The notes beneath the pieces are model-generated. The model was not told the DNA's origin. It saw only the letters and a program-made list of their open reading frames with translations, and searched no databases. A program made the translations under genes and the position numbers. From the NCBI GenBank assembly GCA_017623295.1, contig JAGAPK010000062.1:62001-126000 (forward strand): a stretch of DNA of 64,000 nt. The letters run 5' to 3'. Source of the stretch: Lachnospiraceae bacterium (GTDB lineage: Bacteria > Bacillota > Clostridia > Lachnospirales > Lachnospiraceae). Of this stretch, positions 17,742 through 25,002 are shown piece after piece. Within the stretch, counting starts at the first letter, position 1; each line of letters starts with the position of its first letter.

Positions 17742-18573
17742 CTATTTCTTCTTCGAGTTCGTATATTTCATTTTGAAGTTTATAATTTGCATAAATTTCG
17801 CATTTCTTTTCATTACAATCTTTATTAGCTTCTTGAATCTCCTTGATTTTTCATCAAGTTCCTTACATGGATTTTCCCTGTCAAATCGCTTTTGCCAATA
17901 CATGTATGTTGCATTTGGCATACCAGTATATGAGAGAAGGTCTTTTAGTTTGAACTGTCTTCGGAGACTGTGGATGATTCGCGCCGTTCTCTCATTTTTG
18001 CTGCATCCTCTAAACGCAGTATCCTCAGTTCTTTTAAAAAATGCATTCTCTATTCTTAACTTAAGAAGTTTATCTTCTAATTCTTTTACATGCTCAACGC
18101 TTGCATCAATAGCAATGTCCTCTGGTGGTTGAACTGCGATACCTCTCTTAGTCTTGTCCAATGTTTTCTTACGAACTTTTTTCGTGGTCTCAAAGCATCA
18201 GGACCTGCAATTTGAAATTTATTTACCCATCTTGTAATAAGTGCCGGATTTATACCTTATTTAAGGATTAATTCCTGATATGAGAGTTCACTTGATAAAT
18301 ATGATTCTACTACAGAAATCTTATATTCGAAAGAGTATTATTTTTACTTCTAGACTTACGCAGTCTGGCATCACCTAATTTTTGATACGCTTTCATCTAT
18401 TTGCATACTTGTATTTTATCTGGAATGCCATAGTCCTTTGCTAAAGAACCAAAACTCCCTTTGCCAGACAGATATGCAAGTGCTATTTCTCTTTTTATTC
18501 GAATCTATATTTATCCATAAAAATACCGACCTCCAATCGTTAGATTTTTGGTCTAATTTTTTGGGGCGGTACA
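17742..18573 (-). mobile_element. IS3-family (IS150-like) insertion sequence remnant
   Basis: On the minus strand the element opens with an IS150-type terminal repeat (TGTACCGCCCC at its outer edge, 18573) and a ribosome site before an ATG. It then reads as OrfA with helix-turn-helix pieces (EIALAYLSGKGSFGSLAKDYG, and YLSSELSYQELILK, ALITRWVNKFQIAGPDALRP), interrupted by two in-frame stops and at least one frameshift. A 139-codon open stretch (17742-18161) joins the end of OrfA (ELEDKLLKLRIENAFFK) to the start of OrfB (FKLKDLLSYTGMPNATYMYW). The DDE catalytic part and the right end are lost. Confidence 0.8.
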
Positions 18574-18598
18574 GCATTGGTAACTTTTTGCCCAAAAT

Positions 18599-18639
18599 AG
18601 ACAGAATAATCCCTAATACCCGTTGGGATTTTTCTGTCT
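18599..18639. terminator. Long imperfect palindrome, terminator-like
   Basis: AGACAGAA...AATCCC pairs with GGGATT...TTCTGTCT around an 11-nt loop. It lies between the IS remnant and the DUF262 promoter and may isolate the two. A T-rich run is inside the stem, so function is uncertain. Confidence 0.4.
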
Positions 18640-18731
18640 GCTTAAGTTTTCTTTTCGTTTAGTTATATATAGTTATTATAGCACTTTTTGCCGGAATGGG
18701 AAGGAGCTGAAAAAATTTATTATAAAATATA

Positions 18732-18760
18732 TTGATAAGAAAAAGAAGAAAGAATACAAT
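18732..18760 (+). promoter_or_regulatory. Promoter of the DUF262 gene
   Basis: TTGATA (18732-18737) and TACAAT (18755-18760) are 17 nt apart, ending 33 nt before the start codon. This gives the defence-type gene a promoter inside the island, independent of the tRNA operon. Confidence 0.6.
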
Positions 18761-18793
18761 CTACATATAGAAGAATTTTAGGGGGAAGTGTAC

Positions 18794-20539
18794 ATGTCAT
18801 ATGAAAATAATAATAAAGCTTTAAAAGAATATTTAAAGGATGCTCATACCGGGAAATTGCTCATACCTAAATTCCAAAGGGAATTTGTGTGGGATAAATC
18901 TAAAATGATTGCGTTGATATCCTCATTATTAAAGGGATATCCAATTGGTAGTTTTTTATTAATGGAAAATACTGGAGAATATGGCGGAGAACCAGTTGAA
19001 GGGGTGATTGCCAGTGAGAGCGATGAGGATAAAAGCGGACAAAAATTAATATTAGATGGACAACAACGAACTACTACTATGTATCAAGTGTTTTATGGAA
19101 AAGGAATGTACAAATTTTACTTTAATATAAAACAGTATATTAACGATGTAAAAAATATAAAAGATGATGATTTGGTAAATATAACAGAAGAGAAAATCGA
19201 AGATTGGATTGTTGTTCGCGAAACAGGTCAACAACCTGGAAATAATATATCAGCGCAAATTGCGGAAGGTTTACTTCCGTTAAACATACTACTTAAAGAT
19301 GATGTGATTTCAAGGAGTGAATGGACAAGTAATTTTTGTATAGATTCTTCAATTGATAGTGAAGGAAAAGTAGATTTTGATAGGTTTACAGAATGTAGTA
19401 TGGGAATTGGAAAATTTGAAAAATTAGTAGAAAATATCACTGGGTTCCAGGCTAGTTTTATTATAATAAATAAAGATACAAGTCCTAATGTTGTATGTAG
19501 TATTTTTGAAACATTAAATTCTTCTGGTGAACCGTTAACAATTATTGACTTGTTAAATGCAAAATGCTTTTCGATTGGCTTTTATTTGAGAGAAGAATTG
19601 GATGATGCTATTAATAGATATAGTATTTTTAATGCTTATAGAGATAAAAATGATACTTTAGCTCAAATTATTGTAAAAACAATAGGGCTTTTGAGTGAAA
19701 ATCTGGCTTGTAGTAGAACTGTATTATTGCGACTTCGAGCTAAAGAAATTGCAGATAATTGGGAAAAAGCATGTAAATGTGTAGCAGAGGCTTTACAATA
19801 TATGAAAGATAATTTTGGTGTTGTTGGCATAAATTATATTCCATATAAAGATATGGTTCCGGCTATTGCAGTAATATTGAGTAGTAATAAATTTAGTAAA
19901 GATCCAAAGGCAAAAGAAAAATTAGACAAATGGTATTGGAAGGCTGTTTTCAGAAATTTATTTGATAATGGTTCTAATTCAAAAAGCGTAACTGCTATAA
20001 AGGAATTTTTAGGTACAAAAGATGCTAGTGGCTGGTTTGATGATGATGAGAGGATGCCTCTTGTAGTTAAGGAAGTGATAACTAGAGAAGAACTCATGAC
20101 TGGTTTAGAAAATTTAGATTCTACTTCTAATGCAAGATATAGAGCAATTCATAATTTAATAATATTAAATGATTCAAAAGATTTACAAGAAAATGGTCAA
20201 AGAATTATGGAAATAAGTGCAAGCCTGCTACAAGATCACCACATTTTCCCGAAAAAAATGTTGGCTCGCCATAATATAAAGAAAACGGCAGCGAACACTA
20301 TTTTGAATAGAACGCTAATATCTTCGATGGCTAACGAAAAAATAAAAGATTATGTGCCATATCAATATTTGATTAATGATAGTTCGATTGTTGGAAAAGT
20401 GTTTTCACAAGGAGATGTTGAAGGGCATTGCATTGATTTGTCTACAATTACGGATGAATTCAGTTTGGAAAAATATAATAGATTTAAAGAACGGCGAAAA
20501 GAAAAAATTTTGGATTTGATTATGGTAAGGATTGGATGA
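18794..20539 (+). CDS. GmrSD-like protein: DUF262 (ParB-like) plus DUF1524-type HNH domain
   Basis: The 581-residue protein carries the DUF262 signature: IPKFQREFVWDKSKM near the start, LLKGYPIGSFLL, and the nucleotide-handling motif LILDGQQRTTTMY (Asp88). Near the C-terminus DHHIFPKKML (Asp481) followed by ANTILNRTLISS is the HNH-type motif of DUF1524. This pairing in one chain is that of type IV restriction enzymes such as GmrSD, which cut modified phage DNA using an NTP. The ATG at 18794 has a GGGGG ribosome site 8 nt upstream. The gene is intact and AT-rich compared with core genes, agreeing with transfer. Target and nucleotide preference are unknown. Confidence 0.82.
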   Translation: MSYENNNKALKEYLKDAHTGKLLIPKFQREFVWDKSKMIALISSLLKGYPIGSFLLMENTGEYGGEPVEGVIASESDEDKSGQKLILDGQQRTTTMYQVFYGKGMYKFYFNIKQYINDVKNIKDDDLVNITEEKIEDWIVVRETGQQPGNNISAQIAEGLLPLNILLKDDVISRSEWTSNFCIDSSIDSEGKVDFDRFTECSMGIGKFEKLVENITGFQASFIIINKDTSPNVVCSIFETLNSSGEPLTIIDLLNAKCFSIGFYLREELDDAINRYSIFNAYRDKNDTLAQIIVKTIGLLSENLACSRTVLLRLRAKEIADNWEKACKCVAEALQYMKDNFGVVGINYIPYKDMVPAIAVILSSNKFSKDPKAKEKLDKWYWKAVFRNLFDNGSNSKSVTAIKEFLGTKDASGWFDDDERMPLVVKEVITREELMTGLENLDSTSNARYRAIHNLIILNDSKDLQENGQRIMEISASLLQDHHIFPKKMLARHNIKKTAANTILNRTLISSMANEKIKDYVPYQYLINDSSIVGKVFSQGDVEGHCIDLSTITDEFSLEKYNRFKERRKEKILDLIMVRIG

Positions 20540-20684
20540 TGTAATATGGTTGAAGTAAAGATTTCGTATGAGAAATATTGCAAAAGAATGTGCTTTGATT
20601 ATATTAAATAATATTTTGGACATACTGTGAATATGTGTAACTTTTGGATTCTAATTAAAATAATTTGATAAGGAGATATATATT

Positions 20685-21251
20685 TTGGATAAAAAATATC
20701 AAGTATTCATTAGTTCTACATTTGAAGATCTTAAAGAAGAGCGGTTAAAAGTACAAGAGGCAATATTGGATATGGGATGTATTCCGAGTTGTATGGAATA
20801 TTTTCCAGCAGGTGATAAAAAGCAATTTGAGTATATTAAGAATCAGATTGACATGAGCGATTATATGATTATCATATCCGCAAATGCATATGGGAGTATA
20901 GCAGATGACGGAAAAAGCTATACAGAAAAAGAATATTGGTATGCAAAAGAAAAGGGAATACCAATAATAGCTTTTTTGAACAACGTGTTTTCAGGAGAAG
21001 ATTGTCCAGAAAAGGTTAAATTACTTGAAGATTTTAGAAACGAATTAAAAGATTCTCGCATTGTAAAATTTTGGAGTAATCCAGAAGAACTAAAAAGTCA
21101 GGTTTTAGGCGGTCTATATTATATTTTTAATGAAGAACCTAGAACTGGTTGGGTAAGAGCTGGAATATCTGATGAATATGTAGTACCAAGATTCTTTTTT
21201 TCTAAAGAAGAACCTAAGAATCCATGCGAGGGAGATGTTTGGATTGGTTAA
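20685..21251 (+). CDS. DUF4062-domain protein, TIR/nucleoside-hydrolase-like fold
   Basis: The 188-residue protein begins KYQVFISSTFEDLKEERLKV, the hallmark of DUF4062, a Rossmann-like domain thought to be distantly related to TIR/nucleoside-processing domains and often found at the N-terminus of signalling or NLR-like immune proteins. Further features are GCIPSCMEYFPAGDKKQFEY and SDYMIIISANAYGS. Here the domain stands nearly alone, followed by a short tail (VPRFFFSKEEP) and no NTPase. It starts at TTG 20685 with AAGGAGAT 9 nt upstream. It follows the DUF262 gene by 145 nt on the same strand inside the island, suggesting a joint defence role, which is inferred. Confidence 0.75.
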   Translation: MDKKYQVFISSTFEDLKEERLKVQEAILDMGCIPSCMEYFPAGDKKQFEYIKNQIDMSDYMIIISANAYGSIADDGKSYTEKEYWYAKEKGIPIIAFLNNVFSGEDCPEKVKLLEDFRNELKDSRIVKFWSNPEELKSQVLGGLYYIFNEEPRTGWVRAGISDEYVVPRFFFSKEEPKNPCEGDVWIG

Positions 21252-21383
21252 TATTGATAACTAATATTCAATAAGGAAAAGATGATATGTATTTGTGTAA
21301 TAGCAGATTTGTATTTGAATACTTTTCAAAATGACGATGCGCTAACCCCAGTAAATACAGTGTTTTAGGAGTCGGGGAAAGAC

Positions 21384-21405
21384 TTCGAATCTACCTTTCG
21401 CTATT
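21384..21405 (+). repeat. Right attachment-site copy (degenerate tRNA-Met 3' end)
   Basis: TTCGAATC...CGCTATT matches the tRNA-Met 3' end at 16486-16507 in 19 of 22 positions. It is followed after 6 nt by an intrinsic terminator, as the real tRNA gene is. Nothing upstream of the 22 nt folds as a tRNA, so it marks a junction and not a pseudo-tRNA. Confidence 0.65.
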
Positions 21406-21411
21406 GCAGGT

Positions 21412-21449
21412 AAACCTTAAATATATCTTGTTTTCAAGGTTTTTTTGTG
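21412..21449 (+). terminator. Terminator beyond the right att copy
   Basis: AAACCTT (21412-21418) pairs with AAGGTTT (21436-21442), followed by TTTTTG. It is probably the ancestral tRNA-operon terminator displaced by the island. Between here and 21630 no gene is seen. Confidence 0.65.
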
Positions 21450-21630
21450 TCTTGCAATGCTATAAAAATTGGCTCTATGTCAATAGTTGTTTCGTTGGAA
21501 CGTACCTCTTTTTTATTTTATGTTAAAAAAATATCATTTTACATGATGTTAGATTGTTATAAATTGAAACAATTAGGGTAAACATTGGAGGGGTAGAATG
21601 TAAGGACAATTGTTAACAACGGAAGAGAAT

Positions 21631-21659
21631 TAAAAAGAGCTACTTGCAAAGCAAGTAGC
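21631..21659 (-). terminator. Terminator of the type I toxin mRNA
   Basis: Read on the minus strand, GCTACTTGC and GCAAGTAGC form a perfect 9-bp stem with a 3-nt loop, followed by TCTTTTTAA. No conventional gene on the minus strand precedes it; the 27-residue toxin frame does. Confidence 0.75.
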
Positions 21660-21776
21660 CCTAGTATATAATCTAATTAGAAAGCAAACGGAATTTCCGT
21701 TTTGCCCCAGTAAAGAAAATAACTAATAAGAAATTAGCATCTGAACTTCGCAGGGACGGATGCTATTTCTTTTTAT
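21644..21776 (+). ncRNA. Predicted antisense antitoxin RNA of a type I toxin-antitoxin system
   Basis: On the plus strand TTGCAA (21644-21649) and a perfect TATAAT (21667-21672) are 17 nt apart, predicting a transcript from about 21679. It would end at the hairpin TAGCATC (21735-21741) with GATGCTA (21759-21765) and the following TTTCTTTTTATT. The RNA, about 100 nt, would be fully complementary to the 3' part of the toxin mRNA, including its last codons. This is the layout of txpA/RatA and bsrG/SR4. The promoter lies within the toxin's own terminator stem. The RNA is a prediction. Confidence 0.6.
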
Positions 21777-21846
21777 TATGATTGTCTATGAAAGACAGTG
21801 CCGCAAAAATTACTAACAACAAAGTCAAGACTTCCATTGTGTTCAT
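21763..21846 (-). CDS. Small hydrophobic type I toxin (putative holin-like toxin family)
   Basis: A 27-residue peptide: it starts MNTMEVLTLL, has a single hydrophobic helix (LTLLLVIFAALSFI, residues 7-20), and ends in the charged tail DNHNKKK. This is the architecture of the holin-like/TxpA-BsrG type I toxins, which damage the membrane. A strong ribosome site (GGGGGTGAT) sits 4 nt before the ATG, and CCCCT/AGGGG around an 8-nt loop can fold over it, as is usual for translational control in this class. It has its own near-consensus promoter and terminator and an overlapping antisense RNA. It is too short for ordinary gene prediction. Confidence 0.75.
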   Translation of the reverse strand: MNTMEVLTLLLVIFAALSFIDNHNKKK

Positions 21847-21918
21847 GGGCATCACCCCCTTATGTACTAGGGGTATCAACAGAATTCACATCCACTTTCT
21901 TTTCAATTATATAATATT

Positions 21919-21947
21919 ATTATATCATAAACCGAACACAGGTTCAA
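21919..21947 (-). promoter_or_regulatory. Promoter of the type I toxin
   Basis: On the minus strand TTGAAC (21947-21942) and a perfect TATAAT (21924-21919) are 17 nt apart. The leader to the toxin ATG is about 65 nt and holds the ribosome-site-masking hairpin. Between 21948 and 22086 no gene is seen. Confidence 0.75.
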
Positions 21948-22086
21948 TCAGAGCGTTGGTAAAATATGGAAAATGCTTTATTGGAAGAGGTTAGAATTGA
22001 AGCTTACATGCACAATAAAATAAGTTGCTGAAACGTTTTGATTTAGCACTTTTTATAATGCCATATCAATAAATAATCTTGATAAC

Positions 22087-22190
22087 TTAAAAGTTCTTTG
22101 TGTCAGAAAACCCTAATAGATAGTCAATAGAACAATGAAGAATGTTAGCAACATCTTCTTGTGATAAATCCCAATATTTCTTATGTTATG
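22087..22190 (-). pseudogene. XRE/Cro-type regulator fragment
   Basis: On the minus strand a short frame reads LSQEDVANILHCSIDYLLG followed by FSDTKNF and a stop at 22087. LSQEDVANIL is the helix-turn-helix pattern of XRE-family repressors and DYLLG is common at the end of that domain. There is no start or the rest of the domain upstream, so this is a remnant, perhaps the former regulator of a lost element. Confidence 0.45.
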
Positions 22191-22487
22191 GGAGGCGGTA
22201 TTCTGACAGCGTTACGATGGGCATGGAAAATAGGTGTGTTTTTCTGGTACATTTTTATTTTTCCCTTAGATTTAATGGCTTTTATTATGGGGTTGGTTGT
22301 GTACTTATCGATTTTAGCAAAAAAATACTTAAGTTATTATAAAGTAAAAAATCCACAGCAAAATCAAATGAGCACCAGAATAGGTACTTCTGTTCTTGCG
22401 CGCATTAAGATGCTTTTATATTATATTTTTACGAGAATCTATGTTTTGTACTTAGATTCTCTTTTTTTATCTTGGCAGCTAATTTGA
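22188..22487 (+). CDS. Doubtful small membrane protein
   Basis: The frame encodes up to 99 residues with two hydrophobic stretches (VFFWYIFIFPLDLMAFIMGL and a later one). It has no clear ribosome site, and the intrinsic terminator at 22433 lies inside its last third, so the C-terminal part is probably not real. No family is recognised. It may be a fragment left with the XRE remnant on the opposite strand. Confidence 0.25.
   Translation: MGGGILTALRWAWKIGVFFWYIFIFPLDLMAFIMGLVVYLSILAKKYLSYYKVKNPQQNQMSTRIGTSVLARIKMLLYYIFTRIYVLYLDSLFLSWQLI
22433..22468 (+). terminator. Intrinsic terminator before the TetR promoter
   Basis: GAGAATCTA (22433-22441) pairs with TAGATTCTC (22453-22461) and is followed by TTTTTTT. 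It insulates the TetR unit from upstream transcription. Confidence 0.8.
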
Positions 22488-22524
22488 ATTAGCTTACAAT
22501 GAAGCTAATTACGATTAGCCAAGA
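22471..22524 (+). promoter_or_regulatory. Promoter with two TetR-type operator palindromes
   Basis: AGCTAATTTGAATTAGCT (22477-22494) is a perfect palindrome, and 26 nt later AGCTAATTACGATTAGCC (22503-22520) is an imperfect second copy. CTTGGC (22471-22476) and GCCAAG (22519-22524) frame the pair. TTGGCA (22473-22478) and TACAAT (22495-22500), 16 nt apart, make a promoter covered by the first palindrome. Autorepression by the TetR protein encoded 12 nt downstream is the simplest reading. Confidence 0.75.
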
Positions 22525-22535
22525 GGGGTACTATA

Positions 22536-23147
22536 ATGACAACAAAACAGCGAATACTGGATGAAGCGTTAACTTTGTTTGCAGAAAAAGGTTATGGAAA
22601 TGTATATGTGGGGCAAATTGCTGAGGCAGTGGGGATTAAAGCGCCATCTCTTTATAAGCATTATAAAAGTAAACAGGATATTTTTAATGCAATCCTTGAT
22701 GAGATGAAAAGCAGATACGATAAGCAGGCAGATGCGCTTAATATGAATGGCAGTGATGTAAATGCAGATGCCAATATTTTTTCATCTGTTTCTGAAGATG
22801 AACTCGTAAAAATGGGTATAGGATTGTTTTCCTATTTTCTACATGATGAATACGTCTGCAGATTTCGAAAAATGCTGACCCTTGAACAATTCCGCGATTC
22901 GGAACTGTCATTATTATATACAAAACAATATGTGGATAATCCTTTGTCCTATCAGTCGGCAATGTTTGCAATGTTAACTGTTGGAGGAGTACTTGCAAAG
23001 GAAGATGCAGATGTAATGGCACTACATTTTTATGCTCCCATATATATGCTGTTGACACTGTGCGACCGCCAGCCCGAGAGAGAAGCTGAGGCATTAAAAA
23101 TTTTAGAACGACACATAAGACAATTTAGTAAAATTTATCAACCATAG
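22536..23147 (+). CDS. TetR-family regulator of the adjacent oxidoreductase operon
   Basis: The 203-residue protein has a textbook TetR DNA-binding domain (KQRILDEALTLFAEKGYGNV, then IAEAVGIKAPSLYKHYKSKQ) and an uncharacterised helical ligand domain. GAGGGG precedes the ATG. It is first in a unit with the flavodoxin-like oxidoreductase 17 nt downstream, and two palindromes sit on its promoter, pointing to self-regulation in response to a small molecule. Regulators of this type often control a neighbouring efflux pump; the ABC exporter downstream is a candidate, though it has its own upstream element. Confidence 0.9.
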   Translation: MTTKQRILDEALTLFAEKGYGNVYVGQIAEAVGIKAPSLYKHYKSKQDIFNAILDEMKSRYDKQADALNMNGSDVNADANIFSSVSEDELVKMGIGLFSYFLHDEYVCRFRKMLTLEQFRDSELSLLYTKQYVDNPLSYQSAMFAMLTVGGVLAKEDADVMALHFYAPIYMLLTLCDRQPEREAEALKILERHIRQFSKIYQP

Positions 23148-23164
23148 AAGGAGGAGAAATAGAA

Positions 23165-23878
23165 ATGAAAATTGTTTTGATGCATGGACAAAATCACAAA
23201 GGAAGTACATACCATATTGGAAGAATGATTGCAGATGAAATCGATATGGAAAAAGAAGTAACTGAGTTTTTTCTGCCAAAGGACTTAAACCATTTCTGTC
23301 TTGGCTGTTACAAGTGTATCGAGGGGGATGAAAATTGTCCTTTTTATGAGGAAAAGAAAATAATAATGGATGCGGTAGAAGCAGCTGATTTGCTTATTTT
23401 TACGACACCTACATATTGCTTGCGCGCTTCTGCGCCTATGAAATCATTTATAGATTTGACTTTTACTTACTGGATTTCGCACAGACCTAGAAAGTGTATG
23501 TATTCCAAAAAGGCGATTGTGGTTTCAACTGCCGCAGGTAGGGGTGTGAAAGCAGCAATTAAGGATATTACAACGGCACTTTTTTATTGGGGCGTTCCAT
23601 ATGTAAAGACGTATGGTGTAGCGGTGCAGGCAATGAATTGGGAAATGATAGATATGAAGAAAAAAGTGAAAATCCAAAAAGATGCGACAAGGCTTGCTAA
23701 GAAGTTTTCTAATAACAAAAGACCATCCGTTGGCATCAAAATGCGTTTTATGTTTAAAATGATGGCGGGAATGCAGGCCGCAGGATTTGGCTCTTCACAG
23801 ATGGAAAAAGAATATTGGGAGAAGAATGGATGGCTTGGTAAAAAACGTCCCTGGAAGGATGAAATAAATGTTGTCTAA
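23165..23878 (+). CDS. Flavodoxin-like NAD(P)H-dependent oxidoreductase
   Basis: This 237-residue protein has the flavodoxin-like fold of FMN reductases: MHGQNHKGSTYHIGRMIADE at the start for FMN phosphate, the cysteine pair in CLGCYKCIEGDENCPFYEE, and TTPTYCLRASAPMKSFID for the flavin edge. It probably reduces quinones or small electrophiles with bound FMN. The CxxC segment resembles iron-sulfur flavoproteins, but the cluster motif is incomplete. It is cotranscribed with the TetR gene upstream (17-nt gap, AGGAGG present). The stop codon marks the start of the 77-nt repeat at 23874. Confidence 0.8.
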   Translation: MKIVLMHGQNHKGSTYHIGRMIADEIDMEKEVTEFFLPKDLNHFCLGCYKCIEGDENCPFYEEKKIIMDAVEAADLLIFTTPTYCLRASAPMKSFIDLTFTYWISHRPRKCMYSKKAIVVSTAAGRGVKAAIKDITTALFYWGVPYVKTYGVAVQAMNWEMIDMKKKVKIQKDATRLAKKFSNNKRPSVGIKMRFMFKMMAGMQAAGFGSSQMEKEYWEKNGWLGKKRPWKDEINVV

Positions 23879-23950
23879 AAAAACAACACCTTTTTAAATT
23901 CTGGGTACTTTTTCCGAAAACTTCCTGTGGCTATACTCAGCTGTAGGAGG
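23874..23950 (+). promoter_or_regulatory. 77-nt upstream element, copy 1, with SigD-like promoter (ABC exporter)
   Basis: This stretch is 70/77 identical, without gaps, to 26652-26728, which precedes the chemotaxis-receptor gene. It contains TAAA (23895-23898), 15 nt, then CCGAAAA (23914-23920), close to the sigma-28/SigD form TAAA-N15-CCGATAA, and ends in AGGAGG before the ATG. Mismatches cluster after the putative -10. Confidence 0.6.
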
Positions 23951-23958
23951 GGAAATAT

Positions 23959-25002
23959 ATGGAACCAATTATACAAATGTCACATATTGACAAAACGTTT
24001 AAGGTGTTAAAACGAAGAGAAGGAATAAAAGGTAGCATACTGGATTTGTTTTCCAGAGAACATACGTTATTGCAGGCGGTGAATGATGTTTCACTGGATA
24101 TTATGCCAGGCGAAATGGTAGGGTATCTTGGGCCGAATGGAGCAGGAAAATCAACGACGATTAAGATGATGACCGGCGTATTGGAGCCTACAAAAGGAGA
24201 TATTCTGGTAAATGGCAGAGTACCTTATGAAAATAGAACGAAAAATGCGCAGGATATTGGCGTTGTATTTGGGCAGCGTACTCAGCTTTGGTGGGCACTT
24301 CCTGTTATTGAATCTTTTAAAATATTAAAGGATATTTATCGTATTCCGGATCGGGTATATAAAGATAACTTGGAATATTATGATGAATTGGTAGGGGCAG
24401 GGCAACTGTATCATAAAGCAGTTCGAGAAATGTCGTTAGGACAGAGAACGTTATGTGATATTTTAGCTGCATTTTTACATAATCCGAAAGTTGTATTTAT
24501 GGACGAGCCTACGATTGGTTTGGATGTTTCCATGAAAAGTAAGATTCGTACGCTTGTTTCAAATTTAAATCAAAGCAAAGGTACGACTGTTATCCTGACA
24601 ACGCATGATATGGGGGATGTGGATGCTCTTTGTAAGAGAATTGTCATTATTGATAAGGGAACGGTTATTTATGATAATGAAATCGAGCATTTACGCAAAT
24701 ATTTTGGCGCGTACAGGACGGTAAAGTTCAAGTTCAAAGCAAATAGAAAAGACACAAAGGGAATGGTAGCGCATGAAGCAGACGAGATTCGTGCTTTATT
24801 AGCGTATAAGTTTCCAGAGGCGGAAACTTTACAGGTAACACAGGAGGAACAATGGGTGCAGCTTCTTATTAATGAAGAAGAGGCTCGCATGATGGATGTG
24901 ATTCATAGTGTTATGGAACAAAAAGAAATTGTGGATATGAATCTTCAGGAAATATCAACGGAAAAGGTAATTCAGAAGATTTATGAGGGAGGGGTATTAT
25001 GA
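23959..25002 (+). CDS. ABC-2-type exporter, ATP-binding protein
   Basis: This 347-residue ATPase energises the two membrane proteins encoded next. It shows Walker A GPNGAGKST near residue 60, a Q-loop followed by FGQRTQLWW (typical of the ABC-2 'uncharacterised' branch), signature-like MSLGQRTLCDILAAFLHNP, Walker B VVFMDEPTIGLDVS and the switch His in TTHDMGDVDALC. A C-terminal extension (about 240-347) is usual for this branch. The stop overlaps the start of the first permease (ATGA), so the three genes form an operon. Substrate is unknown. Confidence 0.92.
   Translation: MEPIIQMSHIDKTFKVLKRREGIKGSILDLFSREHTLLQAVNDVSLDIMPGEMVGYLGPNGAGKSTTIKMMTGVLEPTKGDILVNGRVPYENRTKNAQDIGVVFGQRTQLWWALPVIESFKILKDIYRIPDRVYKDNLEYYDELVGAGQLYHKAVREMSLGQRTLCDILAAFLHNPKVVFMDEPTIGLDVSMKSKIRTLVSNLNQSKGTTVILTTHDMGDVDALCKRIVIIDKGTVIYDNEIEHLRKYFGAYRTVKFKFKANRKDTKGMVAHEADEIRALLAYKFPEAETLQVTQEEQWVQLLINEEEARMMDVIHSVMEQKEIVDMNLQEISTEKVIQKIYEGGVL

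Larger units (their letters stand above)
16508..21405. mobile_element. Decayed genomic island integrated at tRNA-Met
   Basis: The 4.9-kb stretch lies between the tRNA-Met 3' end and a 22-nt imperfect copy of it. It contains an N-terminally truncated tyrosine recombinase, a broken LRR gene, an IS3-family remnant, and two intact genes of defence-associated families. A tRNA-type terminator follows both att copies (16520 and 21412), as expected if the original terminator was displaced by the insertion. The recombinase and the att copy have decayed, so the island is probably no longer mobile. Confidence 0.65.

Noticed and set aside
20546..20611. A 21-codon frame (MVEVKISYEKYCKRM...) between the DUF262 and DUF4062 genes.
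   Set aside because: It has no ribosome site and no recognisable features; it may be the start of a deleted gene but cannot be supported as one.
22142..22342. A 66-codon plus-strand frame overlapping the XRE remnant and the doubtful membrane protein.
   Set aside because: No ribosome site and no plausible protein features; an overlapping frame explains it.
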